A DNA stretch of 64,000 bases from Persephonella marina EX-H1 (GCF_000021565.1 NC_012440.1:1256210-1320209); one strand, 5' to 3'; positions 24,391-34,975 are shown, numbered from the stretch's first letter. Notes: a model not told the origin generated them from the sequence alone. Translations and numbers: made by a program.

Positions 24391-27353
24391 AAAAGTAAAA
24401 AGTAGTTAATATTCATTCTTAGAATACTGTCAGTTGTTCCCTGAACGCCTTTATAAAAAGATATACCTACTGATAGATGATCCTGATTTATCAAACTTCC
24501 ACCTGCTCCAGCCTCAAAACTGAAACCTGTTCCTGTAACGCTGTTCAGGAAAAATGCTGTATCAAAGTAAGGTCTCCATACGCCTGTGTATATATTTTTA
24601 TGTTCAAGTCCAAATGAAAAGCCTGCTCCTGCCTCAATGTAGCTTTCAGGAAGAACCAGAGGATTTTCGTAAACGGATATACTTTTTATGATTCCCTTTT
24701 CATCTTTTTCTGAGAAATTCCCTTTCCTCAGGAATGTGTATACTGTGTAATCCGGATATCCTGCTCTGATCTTTCTGAAACCTTCAAATGAGAAGATATA
24801 TCCTTTACCGAGATTTTTACCGTCCTGTGATCTGTACCTGCTAAACTCAGCAGAGATATCAGATGATATTCTTGATGTGAGGTTGTAATAGATCGTTGAT
24901 CTTATGCTGTCTTTCATCCCTCCGTAGTAGAGGTATAACGTTTCCTGACCTGTCTGATTTTTTTCAGCTGTAAACTTTAGAGAAAACCTGTCTTTCAGGT
25001 AGGTTCTATACTCAAAAAGAAAACCTGTGAACTCTTTAAGTTTTTTAATCTGTGAAAGTATTAATTTATAGCTGTACCTTGACTTTTTTCTCCCAATACC
25101 TGCATACACTGAATAAAAAGATGAAGGTAGATTTATAATGTCCTCTGAATTATTTTTCAGAAGATTGTAGTAATTGAAACCGGCGTACAGACTGTAGCCT
25201 TTATCAATCTTTAGCCTGAGACTGTTTAAAACACCAAGCTGAGATATATCCCTTCTGATAGAGTACTCTGTTGATATACTGAGCAGATCTTCATACTCCT
25301 GAACAAGATCCCTCAACTGTCTGTAAAGGTAGTTATCATCAGGGTTTTTTCTAAGATTCTCAAAGGCATAGCTCTCAGAAAGATCAATACTTCCCGTATT
25401 CTTCAGTGCCTCAACAAGATCCCTTACAGGTAGGCTTTCTTCGTATCTTTCAGTTATCTCCTTCTGTCTGTAAAGATCATAACTGTTCAGAGCTATGCTC
25501 AGCCTCATCCACGGTTCTGGATCTCTGTATCTTCTTAATAGGTATTCCGCTGTTTTGTAGTTTCTTCTCATAAGGTGGTAAATTATCCTTATCTCTTTTA
25601 TCTCATCGTAAGAGAGGATACCTTCCGCTTTTTTCAGGAGATATGAGATCTTCTCTGCAGGCTCAAAATAAAGGGAAAGATATAGATACGTTCTGAAAGC
25701 TTTACTATTAAGATCTCTGGATTTTTTCTTTAACAGCTTCCATGCTCTATACCTGTAGTGTTGGGCTTCTTCTGTTTTTCCTGATATCTCAAGTATGTCA
25801 GCATAAGCTGAGAGGATTTCCGGGTTGTTTTTGTTTTTTTTGTAGAGCTTTCTGATGTAAGGCAGTGCTTTTGATGAGTTCTGAAGTAAACTGTATCCGG
25901 ATGCGTAAACAAGCATCAGATCTTCAGAGCTGAAAGAGATATTCTTCCATTTTTTTAAAGCCTTTTTTAGTTCTTTATATTTTTTAAGATCAATTAAAAA
26001 CCAGAGGTATCCAGCTATAAGGCTCTCTGAATCCGGAATATAGGTGAGAGCTTCTCTGTATACCTCAACAGCTCTTTTTTTATCACCTTTTTTCAGAACA
26101 GCCTTTATATAGTAAAACCAGAAAAACTCCTCTTTCTTAAGTGTGTTAAGCTCGTAAGGTGAGAGATATCTGATGGATATAAGTATTCTGCTGTAATCCT
26201 TAAGATTATCAAGGGCATAAAGGTAGTAGTAATAAAACTGGGTCTGTCTGTATCTTAACCATCCTGAGTAAGATATATCAGCAAGATCCTTAAATCTTTT
26301 TCTGTAAAGTGTGTGTAAGATCATTCTCTCATAATCTATCTTACGGGCTTTTCTTGTGTAGTAAAGAACCGATGAGGCGAAAAATCCTGTTTCATAATCC
26401 TTCATCCCCCATGCAAGATCTGAAAGTGTCTCCCAGTACTCTTTATTATTAAAATCAGCCTTGCCTATAACCTTTTTCAGTATCTCAAGACTTTTTCTGT
26501 ACTCTCTAACAGCGTAAAATACCCTTGAGAACTCAATGGCATCTGAAACTGATATCTGATCAAGTCTTTCTATCCTTTCAACTGCAGATCTGATATCACC
26601 TGTCTCTATATCAAGGTATATAAGTTTTTTTAATGCCTCTCTGTTTCCTGTCAGACTGTAAACGGTATTTAGAACATCTTTAGCCTTTTCCGGTTCTCCA
26701 AGATTTTCATAGATGGATACTATCTCTCTCCAGTGTGTGTAATCCCCATTCCTTATATCATCCTCAAGTATTTTCAGTGCTGTATCGTACTTTTTAAAAG
26801 CTAAAGAAAGTTTTAAAGCTTTATCCCTGTACTCATCCTTTCCTGTAAGCAGATAAAGTTCAGAGTATCCTTTAACAGCATCATCGTATCTTCCAAGCCA
26901 GAGTGATATATCTGCGTAGCTTTTTAAGAAGAATATATCTTCTGGAAATCTCTCTTTTCCTATCTTTGAGGCTATGTATCCGTTCTCAAGATCGTTTGTT
27001 GCTAAGAATGTTTCCAGTATAAGCTTTAAAAGTTCCTTATCCTCCCCTCTGTAAACAAATCTCTCTTTTTTCTCCGAAAGCTCTAAATTTTTATGGAAAA
27101 ATGAGATAAACTCTCTGTAGTATCTGTCATCTCCCGTTTCCCTGTATCTCTCCAGTAAGTAGCCGAGATAGGATATTTTGTCTCTGTATTTTTCAGTTTT
27201 CTTACCTCCAAAAACTGTTTCTGCCTTTTTCATAAACTCCCTGTAAAAGATCTCATCCTTTGTTTCCATATATTTTCTGTACAGTGTTTCCAGATCATAG
27301 CTGTATGCAGATGTTAGCAGTCCTGAGAGTAAAAAACAGATATACCTTCTCAT
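24387..27353 (-). CDS. pelB: PelB-like outer-membrane export protein (TPR plus beta-barrel)
   Basis: 988-aa protein with an N-terminal signal peptide (ICFLLSGLLTSAYS), a long helical tetratricopeptide-type superhelix (about 30-680) and a C-terminal region (about 700-988) rich in alternating aromatic strands that ends NINYFLLF, the terminal Phe being usual for outer-membrane barrels. This matches the periplasmic-scaffold plus porin layout of PelB, which guides Pel polysaccharide out of the cell. It overlaps the upstream TPR gene by four bases. The N-terminal membrane-anchored part of classical PelB is on that separate gene. Confidence 0.8.
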   Translation of the reverse strand: MRRYICFLLSGLLTSAYSYDLETLYRKYMETKDEIFYREFMKKAETVFGGKKTEKYRDKISYLGYLLERYRETGDDRYYREFISFFHKNLELSEKKERFVYRGEDKELLKLILETFLATNDLENGYIASKIGKERFPEDIFFLKSYADISLWLGRYDDAVKGYSELYLLTGKDEYRDKALKLSLAFKKYDTALKILEDDIRNGDYTHWREIVSIYENLGEPEKAKDVLNTVYSLTGNREALKKLIYLDIETGDIRSAVERIERLDQISVSDAIEFSRVFYAVREYRKSLEILKKVIGKADFNNKEYWETLSDLAWGMKDYETGFFASSVLYYTRKARKIDYERMILHTLYRKRFKDLADISYSGWLRYRQTQFYYYYLYALDNLKDYSRILISIRYLSPYELNTLKKEEFFWFYYIKAVLKKGDKKRAVEVYREALTYIPDSESLIAGYLWFLIDLKKYKELKKALKKWKNISFSSEDLMLVYASGYSLLQNSSKALPYIRKLYKKNKNNPEILSAYADILEISGKTEEAQHYRYRAWKLLKKKSRDLNSKAFRTYLYLSLYFEPAEKISYLLKKAEGILSYDEIKEIRIIYHLMRRNYKTAEYLLRRYRDPEPWMRLSIALNSYDLYRQKEITERYEESLPVRDLVEALKNTGSIDLSESYAFENLRKNPDDNYLYRQLRDLVQEYEDLLSISTEYSIRRDISQLGVLNSLRLKIDKGYSLYAGFNYYNLLKNNSEDIINLPSSFYSVYAGIGRKKSRYSYKLILSQIKKLKEFTGFLFEYRTYLKDRFSLKFTAEKNQTGQETLYLYYGGMKDSIRSTIYYNLTSRISSDISAEFSRYRSQDGKNLGKGYIFSFEGFRKIRAGYPDYTVYTFLRKGNFSEKDEKGIIKSISVYENPLVLPESYIEAGAGFSFGLEHKNIYTGVWRPYFDTAFFLNSVTGTGFSFEAGAGGSLINQDHLSVGISFYKGVQGTTDSILRMNINYFLLF

Positions 27354-28441
27354 CTCATTTCCTCTAATACGGATAGTGAGAGCTTTCTTGCAAGCTCAGC
27401 ATCATCTGCCTGAAGGGCTATCTTTATCATCAGTTTTGCGGTTTTCTTATCCTTTATAAACCTGAATCCGTATCTTCTTATCAGTTTTGTCGCCTCTTTT
27501 ACCATATTCCCTGACTGGAGAGTTTTTAATGCTTTTCTGAAGTATATATTTTTTTCTCTGTATGTTTTTGCTATTTTCATACCTTTCAGATAAAGGTATG
27601 ATGCCTTCCTGTATCTTTTCATGAAGATGGATATTCTGGCTGCCTTCTCCACGTAATCAAGCTTTTTCCTGTAGTTTTTCTCTACTCTTATGAGTATCTC
27701 GTAATGTTTTAAAGCATCTAAGTATCTGCCTATATGAAACTCTATCTCTGCAAGTTTTTCCATATAATAGGCTGACTTTTCAGGTTTTATACTTATAAGC
27801 TTTTTTAATGCGAGAACAGCCTTTCTGTAATCCTCTGTTGCTATGGAGAGCTGTAAAAGTTTTTCAAGGTAAAATGACTGATCCTTCACCTTAGAGACAG
27901 ACAGCATATAAGCTATCTCCCTTGCAGATACTGGATCATTAAGAGCTACAGCTTCCCTGAAGAGATACTCAAGGTATGATCTGTTCTTTATGAACTTGAT
28001 ATTTTCCCTCAGAAATTTCCTTAATTCCTCAAGTTTTCTTTTACGTTCTGTTGAATTTTCAGGATAGGAGAAAGCCTCAAACTTCATTATATCAAACTTC
28101 AGGATGACAACAGTCTGGCTGTATCCCTTCTGTTTTATATAATCACTAAGCAGAATATCAGCTTTTTTAAGATCTCCTACCTGTATATACTTTTTTATCA
28201 GTAGCATCTTCAGATCAGCATACTCAGGATAGTTTTTTATTATCTCTTCCAGATATTTTATACTCAGGAATATATTTTCCTTTGATAGAAGGTTGTAGTT
28301 TTCCGGTTTTGCATACTGCATCAGTTTCTCCTTAGGAAAGAGAAGGAACAGAACTGTCAGAACTGTTACAAAAAGTCCTGCAAGCTCTAAATCAGAGATC
28401 AGTCTTTTATTTCTAAATCTTTTATCTACAGTCTCCCTCAA
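27350..28441 (-). CDS. Membrane-anchored TPR protein, probable detached N-terminal part of PelB
   Basis: 363 aa: a short basic cytoplasmic N-terminus, one membrane segment at about residues 20-36 (LAGLFVTVLTVLFLLFP), then TPR-like helices to the end, presumably periplasmic. Classical PelB of Pseudomonas is one protein with an N-terminal membrane helix, TPRs and a barrel; here the anchor-TPR portion and the TPR-barrel portion are two genes overlapping by four bases. It overlaps pelA by 20 bases. Assignment rests on position and architecture. Confidence 0.65.
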   Translation of the reverse strand: MRETVDKRFRNKRLISDLELAGLFVTVLTVLFLLFPKEKLMQYAKPENYNLLSKENIFLSIKYLEEIIKNYPEYADLKMLLIKKYIQVGDLKKADILLSDYIKQKGYSQTVVILKFDIMKFEAFSYPENSTERKRKLEELRKFLRENIKFIKNRSYLEYLFREAVALNDPVSAREIAYMLSVSKVKDQSFYLEKLLQLSIATEDYRKAVLALKKLISIKPEKSAYYMEKLAEIEFHIGRYLDALKHYEILIRVEKNYRKKLDYVEKAARISIFMKRYRKASYLYLKGMKIAKTYREKNIYFRKALKTLQSGNMVKEATKLIRRYGFRFIKDKKTAKLMIKIALQADDAELARKLSLSVLEEMR

Positions 28442-31124
28442 TTATTATCTCTCCCTTTTCTGTGAATATGTATCTGAAATAACCATCTCTCTCAACAATG
28501 TAATCATCTCTGTTTTTTATTCTGAGATCACAGCTTTCCGGTTTGTAAACTGTAAGCTCTGCAGGTATATAGCTCTTAAGTGTTATCTTCATTTTTTTCT
28601 TATCTTTTATGAAACCTTTTACTATCCCGTTAAAATCCCTTATGTACGGAAATTCAGGCTTTCCTTCCGATATAAGATACCTTCCGGATCCATCAAGATG
28701 GATGTATGTTCTGTTTTTTTCCTTCCTGTATCCAACAACACCTGAGCTTTCTTTTATGTTTATATCAACAGGTCTGTCAAATCTTAATGTTCTCAGATCA
28801 CCATCCCCTGAAACTATCCAGTTTTTACCATCAAAACCTAAAGCTATCTTCCTGAAATCAAGAACTCTTTTTATCCATTCAGATGTGTATAAAGGTGTGA
28901 CCTCCTGTGAAAGAGCATACCTGTAAACCTTCTGTAAGGCTTTTAATGATGCTATCTTTGATCCTGAATAAAAATGGTAATAGATATTTATAGGTTTGAG
29001 TCTCCTTGGTTTTTCAGTCAGCTCAAATGTCTGTATAACATTCTGGTATCCGTAAAATGGACCTTTCCACTCATCTGTGTATATATTTTCATTCTGCATG
29101 GCAGAATAGACCTGAAAGTAACCATCCTTATCAATTCCCATTGGAGATACATAAACAAGGTATGGTTCTTTTTTTGTAGCTTTTGTATCTCCTCCGTTTA
29201 TATTCAGAAGACCTGCTTCATAGGTTAATCTGACAGCTTCAGCAGGTGGCATACAGTCTCCCGTCCACTGGAACACCTTTACTTTTTTGTTTTCAGGGAG
29301 AAGTCTCCTGTTTATATAATCAACAGATCCGATGATCTCCCTTTTTAGATCAAATGTGTAGTTTTTTATAGGCAATGAGTAGTCTCTGTTCTGTTTACCA
29401 TCGTAAAGTTTTTCCCATTTAAATGGATGGGAAAAGGAATGACTTGCAGCCTCAACATTATCAAGCCTGAAAATCTGTCTTGCTATATCTTCAAGTTTAT
29501 GGGATAGATCAGGATAAAGTCCGTAAGGTGCTATCTCCCCTTCTATAACTGATACTGTGTGGGGTATCCTGAAGATTTTTATTATCTTTTCCTTTATGAT
29601 CTCAGATGCAAATTTTTCCCTTTCCCACTCTGTTCTTTCCATAAAGCCATCGCCGTCAATATGAACAAAAAGGATCCTTCTGCCGTTCTCAGTAGTTGTG
29701 TCAGGTGCAGGTATATCTCTCAGTCTTAAAGCTTTCTTAAAGAATTTAAATGGGTTTACAACCCAGAGGTCTTCTATATCTGTTTTCAAAAATGCACCGT
29801 TTAATATATAACCTCCCCACGGTGTGATTGATGCTGGGGAGTAAATCTGACCTTTACTGTTTTCTACTTTTATTAAAGGTCTTCCTTTCTCAGGATATAA
29901 AAGCAGATCAGAGTACTCTAAGGAGAGTTCTGCCTCAAAATCAAAGATGTCTTCCTTATATATGATCTTTTCGTTATCAAACATACCTGATCTGTTTTTG
30001 AAAATATCTATCCCTAAAGGTCTGAGATACTTTTCTTCAAGTGGAAAACCAAAACTCTCAACAAAAACAAGTCTGTTTCCCTCATCTATCTTTTTCCTTA
30101 CCCATCTGTAAAAATCCTGATAGTTTTCAACGGTCTGGGACTGTAGCCACACAACAATCCCCGCATACCTGTCAACTGTATATCCATCAGGAAGTCCCCT
30201 GTTTATATCCCACAGAACAGGGATATAACCGAGATACTCAAAAACAAGAGAACCGAGTCTGTGGGCTGCTGAGTACTCCTTTTTTACAGCTTTTCCGTCG
30301 TAAAGTATCAGTACCTTTCTCGGTATAAACTGGAAGTATGATGTTCCAAATGTTTTCAGATCCTTGTCTATTATCCAGGGTATAAACCCTTTCTCCTGTA
30401 TTTTTTTTGAGATCTCAAGAGCTTTTTTCTTCTCCTTCGGTGGAAGGTAATCTATAACAATAACAGGGAGTTTGATTGAGCTGAGCTTTTCCAGAATCCA
30501 TCTCCTGTCTTTTTCAGGGACAGGTCTGTAATCCATACTCCCAGGATCAAGTCCATAAAAAAGAGATTCAACAGCAACAGCATCAACTGTATCCTCAACC
30601 CTTTTTACTATCTCAAAGCCTCTGTTTATTATTATCTCTTTGTCAGGGTATAGATTTTTTAGCCTCTTGATGAAACCTACAAGAGCATCCTGATACTCAG
30701 CCTTTGATCTTTTATCCTTTAAAGCGATCTGGTATGAGTCCAGTGTATCAAGGAAGAAACCGTCGTAATCCTTTAGTCTGTTGAAAACCCTTTTTATAAG
30801 GAATTTCTGGTATTCTTCATTCCTGAGATCCAGTATAACAGTTTTCCAGTGTATGTTTTTCCCTATTACCCACTCATCTTTAATGTCCTTAAAGTAATCC
30901 CTGTAGCTTTCACCTTCTTCCAGTGATACGTAGGCTAAAAGTTTTGAGTGACCTTTTTTCTCTATGTTGTGGGATGGGTCAACAACAAGATAATCACACA
31001 GATAGAACATCTCCTCAGGTGGGCTGTGATCGTAGTAAAAACATACAGCTGTTTTTTCATTCCCAAAAGCATTTATAAATAAAACAAGTATCAGAAGTAT
31101 CTTACTGAAGCATGAATGTCTCAT
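28422..31124 (-). CDS. pelA: PelA-like deacetylase/glycoside hydrolase
   Basis: 900-aa periplasmic enzyme that deacetylates and trims Pel. An N-terminal signal peptide is followed by a GH114-like TIM-barrel domain (residues about 25-260; LLAYVSLEEGE, GFFLDTLDSY). A middle domain follows, then a polysaccharide-deacetylase-like domain with HIDGDGF (metal Asp) and ASHSFSHPF (the HxxxH metal site) near 480-570. The C-terminal 150 residues look like beta-rich appendages. Length and order match PelA of Pseudomonas (about 950 aa). Confidence 0.87.
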   Translation of the reverse strand: MRHSCFSKILLILVLFINAFGNEKTAVCFYYDHSPPEEMFYLCDYLVVDPSHNIEKKGHSKLLAYVSLEEGESYRDYFKDIKDEWVIGKNIHWKTVILDLRNEEYQKFLIKRVFNRLKDYDGFFLDTLDSYQIALKDKRSKAEYQDALVGFIKRLKNLYPDKEIIINRGFEIVKRVEDTVDAVAVESLFYGLDPGSMDYRPVPEKDRRWILEKLSSIKLPVIVIDYLPPKEKKKALEISKKIQEKGFIPWIIDKDLKTFGTSYFQFIPRKVLILYDGKAVKKEYSAAHRLGSLVFEYLGYIPVLWDINRGLPDGYTVDRYAGIVVWLQSQTVENYQDFYRWVRKKIDEGNRLVFVESFGFPLEEKYLRPLGIDIFKNRSGMFDNEKIIYKEDIFDFEAELSLEYSDLLLYPEKGRPLIKVENSKGQIYSPASITPWGGYILNGAFLKTDIEDLWVVNPFKFFKKALRLRDIPAPDTTTENGRRILFVHIDGDGFMERTEWEREKFASEIIKEKIIKIFRIPHTVSVIEGEIAPYGLYPDLSHKLEDIARQIFRLDNVEAASHSFSHPFKWEKLYDGKQNRDYSLPIKNYTFDLKREIIGSVDYINRRLLPENKKVKVFQWTGDCMPPAEAVRLTYEAGLLNINGGDTKATKKEPYLVYVSPMGIDKDGYFQVYSAMQNENIYTDEWKGPFYGYQNVIQTFELTEKPRRLKPINIYYHFYSGSKIASLKALQKVYRYALSQEVTPLYTSEWIKRVLDFRKIALGFDGKNWIVSGDGDLRTLRFDRPVDINIKESSGVVGYRKEKNRTYIHLDGSGRYLISEGKPEFPYIRDFNGIVKGFIKDKKKMKITLKSYIPAELTVYKPESCDLRIKNRDDYIVERDGYFRYIFTEKGEIIIEGDCR

Positions 31125-32475
31125 AATTCAACCTCTCAAAATCTTTTCTGAGCATATAGAGAGCAACAACAGAGGAGACAAGTAATGAAAGGGCAAAGCC
31201 ATACCCGAAAAACATTATTCCCATCTCAATGGATATAAATGTAAAGACCATATTTAGAACAAAGAAAAGGAATGTCAGCATAAGAACAGCTTTCCTTTTA
31301 TCAAGATAGAAGGATATAGCAAGTAATGACATGAAGAAAAGCTGGAGACCTGTTCCCACAAGATCTATATGAAATAGAGGTATATAAAAAACGGGGAAAT
31401 TTAAAATTCTGAAAATAGGCTCACTGAAAAGAAAGATGATAAGAATGACTATCGTCTGAATCCTGAAAACCTCAAAAAGGGATGTTCTCGCTGTATCAAT
31501 CATCTCAATATGTCTTTTCTTTATAGCATCAAATGTTGCACCACCTCTAACGGCATCATAATAGCTGTCGTACTTCTCTGCAAACTCCGTCTCAAGTCTG
31601 AGGAGAAAAACCGCCATTCCCGGAACGATAGCAAGATATGCAAGGAATATAGGCAGATCGTAAAGTATTGAGTTTCTCAGCACACCTATAACCTTCTCTC
31701 CTGTGTCAGGATGAAACCAGAATATAAACTTGTCTACCCATATGCCGAGGTTGTAGAAAAATCCTGTAAAGATAAGGGACGGGTATATCTTTTTTCTGTC
31801 TAAAAAATCAAACTCAACAAGTTTGTCAGACTCAAAGCTGTATATGATAAGTCCAAGTAAGAGGAAAAACAGTATTATCTGTCCACCCATAAATGATATG
31901 AGGAGACCGTCAAGACCTGATCCTGCTATACTCAGAACAAGTACTGAGCTTATTGTAAATGTATAGGCGATAAAAAATGAAAAAACTATAAATCTGTAGT
32001 TCTTTAAAGCTGTAAGAACTATATTCAGTATCCAGACTCCAGATAGTACGAGGAATGTAAAAACAAATGTAACGCTGTAAAGGGCTCCCTGATCTTTAAA
32101 TATAAAGAAGGCTGGGGATATAAATAAAAATGCTGTGGTGAGGACGAGTAAAAGCATACCCATAATGTTTGGAAGAACCTTTTCAAACCTTTTTTCAAAA
32201 AGCCTGTCAGCGATATACCTTGAAAAGTAAAACTGGAAAAATCCTGTAAATATAAGACTGAGTGCAAGAAGGTATGTGATACTTACCATAAAAGCCATAA
32301 GGTCATGTTTATTTTTTATGAAGGGATAGCTTATATATCCTGAAACAACGATACTTATGATGGATATTATCCATGGTCCTGAGCTGATCACAGCAGAGTA
32401 TCCGTATGCTTTTAGAAGGGATAGAATGTCCCCTTTTTCCAGGATCTTTCTCAGCTCAAAACCGATTCCTGCCAC
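31102..32475 (-). CDS. pelG: PelG polysaccharide transporter
   Basis: 457-aa multi-pass inner-membrane protein of the Wzx/MOP-flippase-like PelG family. The N-terminus MAGIGFELRKILEKG...YSAVISSGPWI is a highly characteristic PelG opening. About twelve hydrophobic segments follow. It should work with PelD, PelE and PelF as the Pel synthase complex. Start is GTG 32475, inside the 3' end of pelF (25-base overlap). Confidence 0.95.
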   Translation of the reverse strand: MAGIGFELRKILEKGDILSLLKAYGYSAVISSGPWIISIISIVVSGYISYPFIKNKHDLMAFMVSITYLLALSLIFTGFFQFYFSRYIADRLFEKRFEKVLPNIMGMLLLVLTTAFLFISPAFFIFKDQGALYSVTFVFTFLVLSGVWILNIVLTALKNYRFIVFSFFIAYTFTISSVLVLSIAGSGLDGLLISFMGGQIILFFLLLGLIIYSFESDKLVEFDFLDRKKIYPSLIFTGFFYNLGIWVDKFIFWFHPDTGEKVIGVLRNSILYDLPIFLAYLAIVPGMAVFLLRLETEFAEKYDSYYDAVRGGATFDAIKKRHIEMIDTARTSLFEVFRIQTIVILIIFLFSEPIFRILNFPVFYIPLFHIDLVGTGLQLFFMSLLAISFYLDKRKAVLMLTFLFFVLNMVFTFISIEMGIMFFGYGFALSLLVSSVVALYMLRKDFERLNYETFMLQ

Positions 32476-33983
32476 TTTGAGAGAGCCTCCATATAAGTAT
32501 TCCTGTAGCTGTTTAAAAACTTTTCCATAGAGTAGTATCTTTTAACCCTTTCCAGAGCTGTCCTTTGGTACTGATACCAGATTTTTTTATCTGAGAGTAT
32601 ACTGATGTAGGCTTCTGCCAGTTTAGATGGGTTTGCTATTGGGACAACCTCACCTGCCTTTCCAAGTTTTTTGTCCTCCTCATCTATCCCTCCGTATATG
32701 AGCTGTCTGCATGAACCTACATCCGTTGTAACAGCAGGAACTCCTGCAGCAAAACCTTCTATCACAACAAGGGGCATACCCTCACTTATAGATGTGAGTG
32801 TAACTATACCTGTTTTAGGCAGGATATCATCTATCTTCTGAAATCCTAAAAACTTTATATTATTTTTTAAACCGAGTGTTTCCACAAGAAAACGGCATTC
32901 CCTTGCATAGTCCGGATCCTCATCCTCAGGACCTACTATCCATCCCTCTATATCTGGTATGTGGTTTGCAACTATACGGATAGCCTTTATAAATGTTTTT
33001 ATATCTTTAATGGGAACAACCCTTCCTATAAGTGTTATAACAGGTGGTATATCCTCTGATCTTTTCTTCACCAGATCGCCGAGTCTATGAATGTCAACAC
33101 CGTTAGGTATGATCTTTGTTTTTTCAGGTGGGGCTCCATAAGATATCTGTATATCCCTTGCTCTATCAAAAAGAGATATTATAGGATCTGATGCTGTGTA
33201 TATCATCTTACCAAGACCCTCAAAAAAGCTGACCCATACCTTTCTGAGGTAGTCTATCTCACCTATCTCCTTCTGTAGAATCGTTCTTTTATCCTCTATC
33301 CAGTCAGCATTTAAAAGGTCTATCTTCCTCTCCCTTGTGTATATCCCGTGTTCAGTAAGTATAAAAGGTTTTCCTGTATCAAAATGCATTAAGGCTCCTA
33401 AAAAGCCTGCGTATCCTGTTGAAGGTGAGTGTATAACCCTGTAATTTTTTATCCTTTTAGCAAGTCTCGCAACAACCCAGATAGGAGTGTGTATATTTCT
33501 TATAGTCCAGAAGTAGTCTATAAATGACTGATCAGGTGAAAATCTGTAGTACTTGCTCAGTATAAATCTCCACGCTTCCTCACTGTAAAGGAATTTTTCT
33601 ATCGTTACCTTTTCTGTATAAAAATCAAGATCCTTTATGTACTCAGGAAGATCCGTTTGAGATCTGCTTTTGAACCATCTGTGAAGCTTTTTTATGTATA
33701 AAAAATCCTCCTTTTTTATCCTTGTTTTCTTCACAGAAGGTTTTTCATCACTCCCAAAAAGGTAGTGAACCTCTAAATGTTTTAGATTGTCGGGGAGATC
33801 ATACTTTATATCTCCGTAATCCTCAGGTCTGCTCCCTAAAAAAACAACACCGAAGCTTATCTCAGGAAGACCTGTTATAAGCTGGTATATCCATGTTGAA
33901 ACACCACCTTTCACATAGGGAAACGTTCCCTCAGCAAGTATCAAGATCTCCACATCATCGGACTTTTTCAGATAAAAACCCAT
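32451..33983 (-). CDS. pelF: PelF glycosyltransferase (GT4)
   Basis: 510-aa cytosolic family-4 glycosyltransferase that makes the Pel polymer from UDP-sugars. Seen: EGTFPYVKGGVSTWIYQLI near the N-terminus (GT4 acceptor-side Gly-rich loop, strongly PelF-like), TEHGIYTRERKIDLL, PNGVDI, RVVPIKDIKTFIKA and the E-x7-E motif SEGMPLVVIEG. I start at ATG 33983 because GGGAGGAAGG precedes it and its A overlaps the pelE stop; ATG 33998 lies further inside pelE. Confidence 0.95.
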   Translation of the reverse strand: MGFYLKKSDDVEILILAEGTFPYVKGGVSTWIYQLITGLPEISFGVVFLGSRPEDYGDIKYDLPDNLKHLEVHYLFGSDEKPSVKKTRIKKEDFLYIKKLHRWFKSRSQTDLPEYIKDLDFYTEKVTIEKFLYSEEAWRFILSKYYRFSPDQSFIDYFWTIRNIHTPIWVVARLAKRIKNYRVIHSPSTGYAGFLGALMHFDTGKPFILTEHGIYTRERKIDLLNADWIEDKRTILQKEIGEIDYLRKVWVSFFEGLGKMIYTASDPIISLFDRARDIQISYGAPPEKTKIIPNGVDIHRLGDLVKKRSEDIPPVITLIGRVVPIKDIKTFIKAIRIVANHIPDIEGWIVGPEDEDPDYARECRFLVETLGLKNNIKFLGFQKIDDILPKTGIVTLTSISEGMPLVVIEGFAAGVPAVTTDVGSCRQLIYGGIDEEDKKLGKAGEVVPIANPSKLAEAYISILSDKKIWYQYQRTALERVKRYYSMEKFLNSYRNTYMEALSKWQESVLS

Positions 33984-34975
33984 CAGCCTTCCTCCCATAA
34001 AACCGCTACAGGATAGAATGATGGGTCGTACTTCAGGTAGGGATGTTTTTTTATAAACTCTTTTATCCTGCTGTACTCCCTGTTTCTGAAAAATATCTCC
34101 GCAAGGTAGGGGGCAACTTTAAACTCCGGAATGTTTGAGTCAAGAGCTTTAGTAAGGTATATATATGAGTCATCAAGTCTTCCTTTAAGGAGATATATCC
34201 TTCCAAGGAGAAGATCAATATAAGGATCATTTTTTATTATATCTTTTGCTTTTAATGCGTATCTTTCTGACTCATTCAGATAAAAGTCTGTTATCTCCTT
34301 ATCAGCCATACCAATATATATTATCTCCCAGTAAAGCTTTGAAAGCTCTCTGTATATGATCCCCTTTTCCTTTTCATCCTTTGCTTTTTTCAGCTTTTCA
34401 AGGTTGTTGTGTATCTGTTCGCTCAGTCTTTTCTCTATCTTATCAAGAACACTGAAGGATAAAAGTCTTATCTCATCATTCTCATCTGAAAGTCCATACC
34501 TTAAAAGCCTGACACTTTCAGGTGATTTCACCTCTGTGAGAAATAAAAATGCTTTTAATCTCAAGGATGAAGGGAGATTTTTTCTGAGGACAAACTCTCT
34601 CACTGAAGACTCTCCAAACTTTCTTTTTCTTACCTGTATCTTTTCTTCTATAAGCTGGAAAACAGGAACGGTCTCAAGGGGAAGAACTGGCAGTTTCTTC
34701 TGTTTTCTGAAGATAATAAGTGAGAATAGAACGGCAATATAGCTTAGAACAGGCGTTGAAAACATAATAATGAATATCACTATGATACTTAACGGGAAAG
34801 GTTTTTTATACCTTTTTGGGAAAAATGTCCATACCACAACCGATAACAGTACTGATGCTACAGTATGAAAGATAAGGAAAAGAAAGATGTTATATGTATT
34901 ACCGAGCATTAAAAATCCTACAGCCAAAAGCTCAAGCAGGATTGAAACAGGCGTAATTTTTCCTTCCATGATCAC
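33983..34975 (-). CDS. pelE: PelE-like membrane/TPR protein
   Basis: 330 aa: two to four hydrophobic segments in the first 90 residues, then a helical region with TPR/HEAT-like repeats (LLLGRIYLLKGRLDDSYIYLTKAL is the clearest). This matches PelE, an inner-membrane TPR protein of the Pel synthase complex. GTG 34975 overlaps the pelD stop; ATG 34969 is an alternative start two codons in. Called mainly from its place between pelD and pelF. Confidence 0.82.
   Translation of the reverse strand: MIMEGKITPVSILLELLAVGFLMLGNTYNIFLFLIFHTVASVLLSVVVWTFFPKRYKKPFPLSIIVIFIIMFSTPVLSYIAVLFSLIIFRKQKKLPVLPLETVPVFQLIEEKIQVRKRKFGESSVREFVLRKNLPSSLRLKAFLFLTEVKSPESVRLLRYGLSDENDEIRLLSFSVLDKIEKRLSEQIHNNLEKLKKAKDEKEKGIIYRELSKLYWEIIYIGMADKEITDFYLNESERYALKAKDIIKNDPYIDLLLGRIYLLKGRLDDSYIYLTKALDSNIPEFKVAPYLAEIFFRNREYSRIKEFIKKHPYLKYDPSFYPVAVLWEEG

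Noticed and set aside
34356-34742. Plus-strand reading frame inside pelE
   Set aside because: Ser/Phe-rich shadow of the minus-strand pelE gene with no ribosome binding site.
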